From: Stichopus chloronotus
Taxonomy: Eukaryota > Echinodermata > Holothuroidea > Aspidochirotida > Stichopodidae
Length of the DNA: 64,000 nucleotides
Assembly (NCBI GenBank): GCA_021234535.1
Contig: CM037841.1
Coordinates: 10,002,825-10,066,824 of the forward strand
Direction: 5' to 3'
Position numbers and translations under genes: made by a program. The notes beneath the pieces are model-generated. The model ran no database searches. It had not been told where the DNA came from and saw nothing but the letters and a program-made list of their open reading frames with translations. This document shows positions 57,910 to 64,000 of the stretch, one piece after another (within the stretch, counting starts at the first letter, position 1; each line of letters begins with the position of its first letter).

Positions 57910-59345
57910 CAGGGTTTCCCCTGGGTTTTTCATAGTATGAGGCGGTGAGGGCGAATTACTTGACGCCGCCATGAATTTTTGGTTCAGATCCGTACTTAGT
58001 AGGTTCTCGAAGAATGGGTGATTCTAGGATTTTGACCATGATATAAACAGCGCTAGAAAGAGTGTAAATCTCCAGGAGGGTAGTCACAATATAGTCAGAT
58101 TTTGCGCCACTTACATGGCGCCGTAGGCGTCATTCGATAGCGAAACGATTGTCATACCAGCGTGGGGTCAATGGGCCTGCCATAGGGCCCCTTGAGGGTT
58201 CCATGGACGATCTCGGTAGGGGTTCAGGGTGCACAGCACCCGGAAACTCAGTGATTGTAGCGTTTTTAGACGTGTACGAATCATTTGAAATACATGCTCA
58301 ATTTCAACTCTTTAAGTTGTAACGGGTGAAAACACGATAGTCCTATCAGGAAAAAATCATTGATATTGCTTCAAAATCAAAACGTTCTATGAAATGTTGC
58401 ACATGTCATGTAGAGTAAACTGTATTACATACATTTTTGAAGTTGAAATGTCCCTAAAAGTTTCGTGAAAAGAATCACGTAAGATCGTGTGCAGCCTTCC
58501 GAAAATTTTAAGTAATCATATCCTAACACAGTAGGTGTATACTGAATAGCCTAACCACCCTGGCAATTCATATTTCCGTATAACAGGGAACAACCGACAT
58601 TTTGTAAGTTGCAGGTTTCAGAGTTTTATTGTTTTGTTCATTGATCATAGTCACTTTAAAATGTTTAGACTAAAGGTTTGAAGAAGCAGACTATTGGTTT
58701 CGTGAAGGGTTTTGAACATAGAAATATACTTTCATTGTTGTATTTCTATGGGTTGCAATATGTCCGCTAGCTGTCATTCTGCAGATAATTTGCGTATGCA
58801 GGCCGGCCTAAGGCAGGCCTAAGCTTATGCTTTTTAATTGACGTTGAATGTAGTAAAGGAGGTATACGTAGAATCCTCTGGAAACATTTGCCAACGTTGT
58901 TTTTTCACACATATAACTTGAATAACTTGAAAAATATTGATCATGAGTAAAAAGTAAGGGCATTCTATTACAGGAATAGTAATTTACTTCAATTTTTGCT
59001 GAAGACTGAATGTGGATGGGGCATTTCGGATACACATTTGAATGGATTTATATACCAGTTATTTTCAGACGTAACTATTTAGGAAACCACATGTGAGATC
59101 ACTACCATTCTGTGATCGAATGTTCAAAACAATGCATGATGTGTACAAGATAAACACGGCCAGTAGTACAGAAGCAGATTTCCTGCGAGACGCAAAATTT
59201 CTCGGGAAGGAGCCTCCTGCTTCCCGACTTTTTACAGCCCTGTCATATAAACACGTGAGGCGGTTATTACGCTATTTTTTGGCGAGGCGGTCTTAAAAAG
59301 TTGCGAGGTGGCTGCCTCCGGAATTAAGTACCAGGGGAAACCCTG
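57910..59345. mobile_element. 1.4-kb element with hAT-like ends
   Basis: Perfect 15-bp inverted ends CAGGGTTTCCCCTGG/CCAGGGGAAACCCTG. CACAG abuts both ends. Subterminal GAGGCGG/GCGAGG motifs recur near each end. No transposase frame longer than 75 codons is visible, so it is non-autonomous or decayed. Confidence 0.78.
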
Positions 59346-60640
59346 CACAGATTCACCATGATAAGGCCTTGCCTAGGACATATGTAGGCAGACCTCTCAA
59401 GTGACCTACATTTTGTGGACTTGACCACCCATTTGAACACCCAGAACCACCGACTCACCCATCTAGTGTTATTGTAATATTGTGATATCGACAAATGATA
59501 TTGTTGTGAGACTTTGCTCCTGACATTGTTCGTGAAATGAACCAAACAATATCATCTGTACCCATGTGGAAACAAATTTTCCTGGAACAAATTTGGATCA
59601 CGTATTAAGTAACGTATATGGAAACAGAAATCAAACCATAAATTTATGTGAAAGTGTGATGTTAGAATTGATGTTAGACTCTGGCTGTACAATGCCACTT
59701 CTGTATGCAATACATACTTTTTATGTACTGTACATATTTATTCAGATGCACTTTGGTTCAGAATTACCCCTATGATATAGTGATATGGTTTTGGCAATCA
59801 AGGGAAAAGTACACGTTTTTCAAACTTGTAAGTATTTTGTGATGTTGTGCATACATTGTCTACAACTCGTGGCAGCAACCCTCCCTCCCCAGTTTTGATG
59901 ATTCTAATTACAACTCTGGCCATGTTTCAATTTTGCTAGCAAAATAGCAGAAGCACTTTTGCCCTTCTTGACCTTCAAGACCATGTGAAAATGTTGGGAA
60001 ATTGTGTAAAAATCAAATTACAATCCAGTTAATTCCAAAAGCTCCATTATTACTTAGGCGTAAGTACAAAACCTACTGAATGTCAAGATAGTAGCTTAAG
60101 TTTCAGCAAACAAATGCATGAATTGTGAAAAACACAGTATTATGTATATGCCTCAAACATGTTTATTAAGTGGGAAAGCATTTCCTGTTGAGCATAGGTA
60201 TGAAACGTCAGTCAGAAAGTGAAACAGTGTTGCTGATGTCAGTGTTTTTACTTAAAGTAACAAATTTTGCACAGTATAGTAACTATGTTGTGCGAAATTT
60301 GTCTTGATATTTCACAGCTGTTTGATTCCTTGCTGAAGATGTAAGCAATCTATGTGATGGTGATGTCATATGTGTGAATCTCTTTGCATGTATATTTGAA
60401 TCTTGTGTGTATCCTGCAAACATGATATCTGTAGAAGCGTAGGTGATCCTTATTGTTTTTGGTAGAGGTCAAAAGTCATTTGAGGTCAGCAGAGGTCAAA
60501 ATGTGAAAAACTTGTCAACATCATGTCTCAAGAATGGTAACCCTGACTGATCTCATAGGTGGTATGTGGGTTAGTCATAGTGAGTAATTATCCCAATTGT
60601 TTTTGGTTGAGGCCATTTGAGTTCACCAGAGGTCAAACTG
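59346..60640. other. intergenic, with one diverged satellite unit
   Basis: No gene seen. At about 60322-60630 there is a worn copy of the satellite family: a GATTCCTTGCTGAAG hairpin remnant, a TGTG stretch, then GAGGTCAAAAGTCATTTGAGGTCA. Confidence 0.55.
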
Positions 60641-60647
60641 TTAAAAC

Positions 60648-61056
60648 TTAAACACAGTTAAACACAGTTTCCCGGGCAGCCAAGGTACAATGTTTAATGA
60701 AAGTAGTATTTTCCTGGGCTTTGATTTTACTGTCGATCTCTTTTTTAATTTTGTTGCTTTGGGATTTAAGGAAATAGTTTCTAGTTGCTTTAAATTGTCT
60801 TCTGAGTTTGCGTCTGGCTTTAATGAGGGTCAAAATATCACTAGTAAGGGACCAGTTTTTGTTTCGGGAATACAATGGCGGGCAGTTATTGAGGAAGTTG
60901 TTGTGGACAATGGTGGAGAGATTAGAGGCAAAGAGATCAATTTCTTCAAAAGAAGAGAAAGAGAATTTGGAGAAAAGGGGGGAAGAGGCAAGATCTTTTT
61001 CAATGCCGGCTTTAAAGTTGACCCAGTCGGTCTTGTATGGAGATCTGTAAGGTTTC
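60648..61056 (-). pseudogene. LINE (non-LTR retrotransposon) ORF2 fragment
   Basis: An open frame of about 135 codons. W-x-N-F-x-A-G-I-E...CPPLYSRNKNWSLTSDIL and LIKARRKLRRQFKATRNY resemble the linker between the endonuclease and reverse transcriptase of Jockey/CR1-like LINEs. No endonuclease or RT motif is present. The upstream side is cut by the MITE at 61061, from which the first residues of the open frame derive. Confidence 0.6.
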
Positions 61057-61060
61057 TTAA

Positions 61061-61527
61061 GGTAGCATACCCCTATTAATTTTCCCATTGACTTACACAC
61101 TAAATCGCAAAAGTAACGTGGTCTCTAAAGCCTTGTAGAAGTTTTCCACAGATATAAGCTACCACTCGTTACAAAGCTGACACATTGGCCATTCATGGCT
61201 TTTCCAATTTTCCGTACCTTAGCTGGTTAGATTTTCTTCTAGAGGCCGTTGACGTTAGCACACCTTGTCACTGGGACCAAATCACACATCGCCTCCAACG
61301 ATGATGCTCTGCCACCTAAGATTCCATAACTTTTCTATAATTGTTTCAATTTCCTCCGTTTTCACAACATGTACACTTTAACTCGCCTACTTCAATATTC
61401 AATCCACAAAAGGACCCATCTTAAAGGATAAAATACCAAAAAAGTTGCCCAAATGTCCCTAATAGGGACTTTCACAGACGGCGAAAAAAATGCAGAGGGA
61501 TCTCCAACTTGTATAGGGTATGCTACC
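61061..61527. mobile_element. 467-bp TTAA-flanked MITE
   Basis: Ends GGTAGCATACCC and GGGTATGCTACC are perfect complements, with TTAA on each side (61057-61060 and 61528-61531). The TTAA target suggests piggyBac- or Kolobok-type mobilisation. No open frame. Confidence 0.82.
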
Positions 61528-62049
61528 TTAAGGAAGAAGTGAAATTTTTCCAAAACATTCAAATGTCACTTTTTGTGATCTTCAAGTAAATGTAAATGCC
61601 AAGATACTATGAAATTACCATTAAAAATTTGCTACAATGAATATTTCCACATCCAAACTATGCATTGTCCAGTGCACCTGGCCAAAAAGTCCATTACTTG
61701 AGTGGCATCTGAGCAAGGTGGTACTTCATGGGCACTATTAACATCTCCTATCCTCTGGTTAGGGGTTCATTCTGGAGACTTATGATGATTTCAGCTGCCA
61801 AGATTATCTGTGAACACAGTTTGCAAGATCTGGTGACTCTCATCGGCAAAAACGTCTAGTTAGACAGTTTCAGGTAACCAACCCTTTCTGACTGGCTCTG
61901 AAAAGTGACCAAACAAGGCTTTTCTCGAGTCATGGAGGGTTTGCATTTGTTACTGGCAAATGTGAAAAATATTCAAGCATTCTGAAGAATTCAGAGTCTA
62001 TCTGTGGCTTTCCCATAATCTTCCAGAACAGATATTTGACAACTGAGTG

Positions 62050-62143
62050 TTTTTGATTCCTTGCCGAAGGCAGAGGAATCTATGCGATGGTGATGTCGTG
62101 TGTGTGTGTGTGTATGTATGTATGTGCGTGTGTGACGCCTGCT
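62050..62143 (+). repeat. terminal hairpin and (GT)n tract
   Basis: TTTTGATTCCTTGCCGAAGG begins a hairpin that closes with AGGAATC. A GATGGTGATGTC linker and a GT/TATG microsatellite at 62098-62135 follow. Confidence 0.8.
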
Positions 62144-63270
62144 TGTAAACACGATATCTCAAGAAGCGTAACTCTGAGTGATCTCATACTTGGCATGTAG
62201 ATTGCCCATATTGAGTAGATGATCCCTATTGTTTTTGGTGGAGGTCAAAGGTCATTTGGGGTCACTAGAGGTCAAAAGATAAATACCTTGAAAATTGCTT
62301 GTAAACACGATATCTCCAGAATCGTAACTCTGAGTGATCTCATACTTGGCATGAAGGTTGCCCTTATTGAGTAGATGATCCCTATCGTTTTCAGTGGAGG
62401 TCAAAGGTCATTTGGGGTCAACAGGGGTCAAATTGTGAAAACCTTGTAAACACGATATCTCAAGAAAGGAAGCTTGTAGAAATCTCATGTGTAGTATGTA
62501 GTTGCACCATGTTGAATAAAGGAACCCTATCGTTTTCAGTGGAGGTCAAAGGTCATTTGGGGTCAACAGGGGTCAAATTGTGAAAACCATGTAAACGCGA
62601 TATCTGAAGAAGAGAAGCTTGAGCAGATGTCATATGAAGTGGGTAGGTGTATCTTATTGAGTACAAGGGTTACCAGAGGTCAAAAGGTAAATACCTTGAA
62701 AATTGCTTGTAAACACGATATCTCCAGAACGGTAAATGTGAGTGATCTCATAGTTAGCGTGTGGATTGCCCATATTGAGTAGATGATCCCTATTGTTTTT
62801 GGTGGAGGTCAAAGGTCATTTGGGGTCACTAGAGGTCAAAAGGTAAATACCTTGAAAATTGCTTGTAAACACGATATCTCCAGAATCGTAACTCTGAGTG
62901 ATCTCATACTTGGCATGAAGGTTGCCCTTATTGAGTAGATGATCCCTATCGTTTTCAGTGGAGGTCAAAGGTCATTTGGGGTCAACAGGGGTCAAATTGT
63001 GAAAACCATGTAAACACGATATCTCAAGAAGAGAAGCTTGAGCAGATGTCATATGAAGTGGGTAGGTGTATCTTATTGAGTACAAGGGTTACCAGAGGTC
63101 AAAAGGTAAATACCTTGAAAATTGCTTGTAAACACGATATCTCCAGAACGGTAAATGTGAGAGATCTCATAGTTAGCGTGTGGATTGCCCATATCGAGTA
63201 GATGATCCTTATTTTTTTTTGGCAGAGGTGAAAGGTCATTTGGGGTCATGGGAGGTCAAAATGTGAAAAA
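62144..63270 (+). repeat. AGGTCA satellite array with higher-order structure
   Basis: Eight monomers are marked by TGTAAAC(A/G)CGATATCT at 62144, 62300, 62445, 62590, 62708, 62864, 63009 and 63127. Spacings are 156, 145, 145, 118, 156, 145 and 118 bp, so a 156-145-(145)-118 block is repeated. AGGTCAAAGGTCA is exact at 62242, 62398, 62543, 62806 and 62962. It is followed at 4-bp spacing by further GGGTCA/AGGTCA half-sites. Confidence 0.88.
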
Positions 63271-63797
63271 CTTGATTCTACAATATTTAAAGAACGGTCC
63301 TTCTAGTGAATTTTATACTTGTAATGTAGAATCCTCTTGTTGATTTGAGAACTTCTTTTAGGACATACTGTACCAACATAGTCTCTTCGATAACCATAAA
63401 GAAAAGATGAAGACAACATTAAATTTGGTATCAAAGATTATTATTTGGCAAACCTGCCACTATCCTCATAAGGACATGTGAGCATGCATGAATTGTAAAT
63501 TGGAATTGATTAAATATACCACAGGTTATTAGCTTTATAAAAAGAACTAAATTACTGATCATTTGGATCAAATACCCTTGAGCGTGCATGAACTGTGATT
63601 GGTTAATTGAATGAATCAAATTGTAACTGACCCACCTCTGTTCAAATTGGCCACTGTTATCTGACATAATTTATCACAGTTGACTGCCAGTAGAAACCAC
63701 AATGTCCAGAGTAAATCATACAGTCTGTTGAGCTAGGTGCACAATGGACTAACACTTAACCATTTACTGTATAAACAGTGTCTCTGTTTAGCCCTTA

Positions 63798-64000
63798 AAG
63801 CGAAATAGGGCGTTTGTTTTACAGAAAACAACCATATTTTTAAAACCATTATTTGTGGACATAGAATGATAGATTATTCAAAATAATGAATTACAGTAGC
63901 CTTATTTTCAAGGAATAAGATTCTCACAGATCAGAAATTTAGCTCTTTGTTGCTCAACAATAATTTGTTCACCCAAACTTTTTAAAATTCAAATGATGCA
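63798..64000. mobile_element. TA-flanked MITE, copy D, cut by window end
   Basis: AAGCGAAATAGGGCGTTT left end after TTA. Interior matches the reverse of copies B and C and the forward of copy A. Confidence 0.72.

Larger units (their letters stand above)
62050..64000 (+). repeat. right arm of the large inverted repeat
   Basis: Inverted copy of 51824-54290 without the 789-bp insertion. It runs off the window end inside MITE copy D. Confidence 0.8.

Noticed and set aside
60690..61079. 129-codon plus-strand open frame
   Set aside because: It is the antisense shadow of the LINE fragment.
63431..63667. 78-codon minus-strand frame, with a split equivalent at 52.3 and 53.2 kb
   Set aside because: It is repeat sequence shared by the two inverted arms; no known domain and no sign of codon constraint by eye.
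1..64000. tRNA, rRNA or CRISPR features
   Set aside because: None were seen. The tRNA-Leu match is only an 18-nt primer-binding site. CRISPR is not expected in animal DNA, and the regular repeats are satellites.

Overview
This is animal nuclear DNA: AT-rich, with intron-rich genes using GT-AG splicing, dense MITE-like elements, satellite monomers and retrotransposon remnants. The gene content and repeat style suggest a marine invertebrate deuterostome, possibly an echinoderm such as a sea cucumber. That is an inference, because no taxon-specific marker is visible.

Left part (about 2.3-15.3 kb, + strand): a complete gene for MIC60/mitofilin (IMMT), the core MICOS subunit of the mitochondrial inner membrane. 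Twelve exons can be joined in consistent phase into a 754-residue protein. Its introns hold a foldback element, a GGCCC satellite, a BEL/Pao-like gag remnant and a hAT-like MITE.

Middle and right (about 21.4-56.8 kb, - strand): two uracil-DNA glycosylase genes in tandem, convergent with IMMT. UNG-B (45.5-56.8 kb) is a canonical 314-residue enzyme with an N-terminal PCNA-binding PIP box, an RPA-binding helix and all catalytic residues. UNG-A (21.4-37.3 kb) has the same splice structure, but its N-terminal regulatory region is lost and two motif A/uracil-pocket residues are replaced (H to R, F to L), while the catalytic Asp, Asn and His are kept. Homology in introns and 3' flanks shows that the two loci come from a segmental duplication.

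The last intron of UNG-A carries a young Ty3/gypsy-type LTR element with about 99% identical LTRs and a tRNA-Leu primer-binding site. It lacks gag, protease and reverse transcriptase and keeps only integrase. The same intron also holds a TA-flanked MITE family member nested in another element.

The right end (57-64 kb) holds a 1.4 kb element with hAT-like ends, a LINE fragment, a TTAA-flanked MITE, and a higher-order satellite array whose monomers carry clustered nuclear-receptor half-sites (AGGTCA direct repeats). A diverged inverted copy of the array and its flank lies at 51.8-54.3 kb. One arm holds a 789-bp insertion for which the other arm preserves the empty site.
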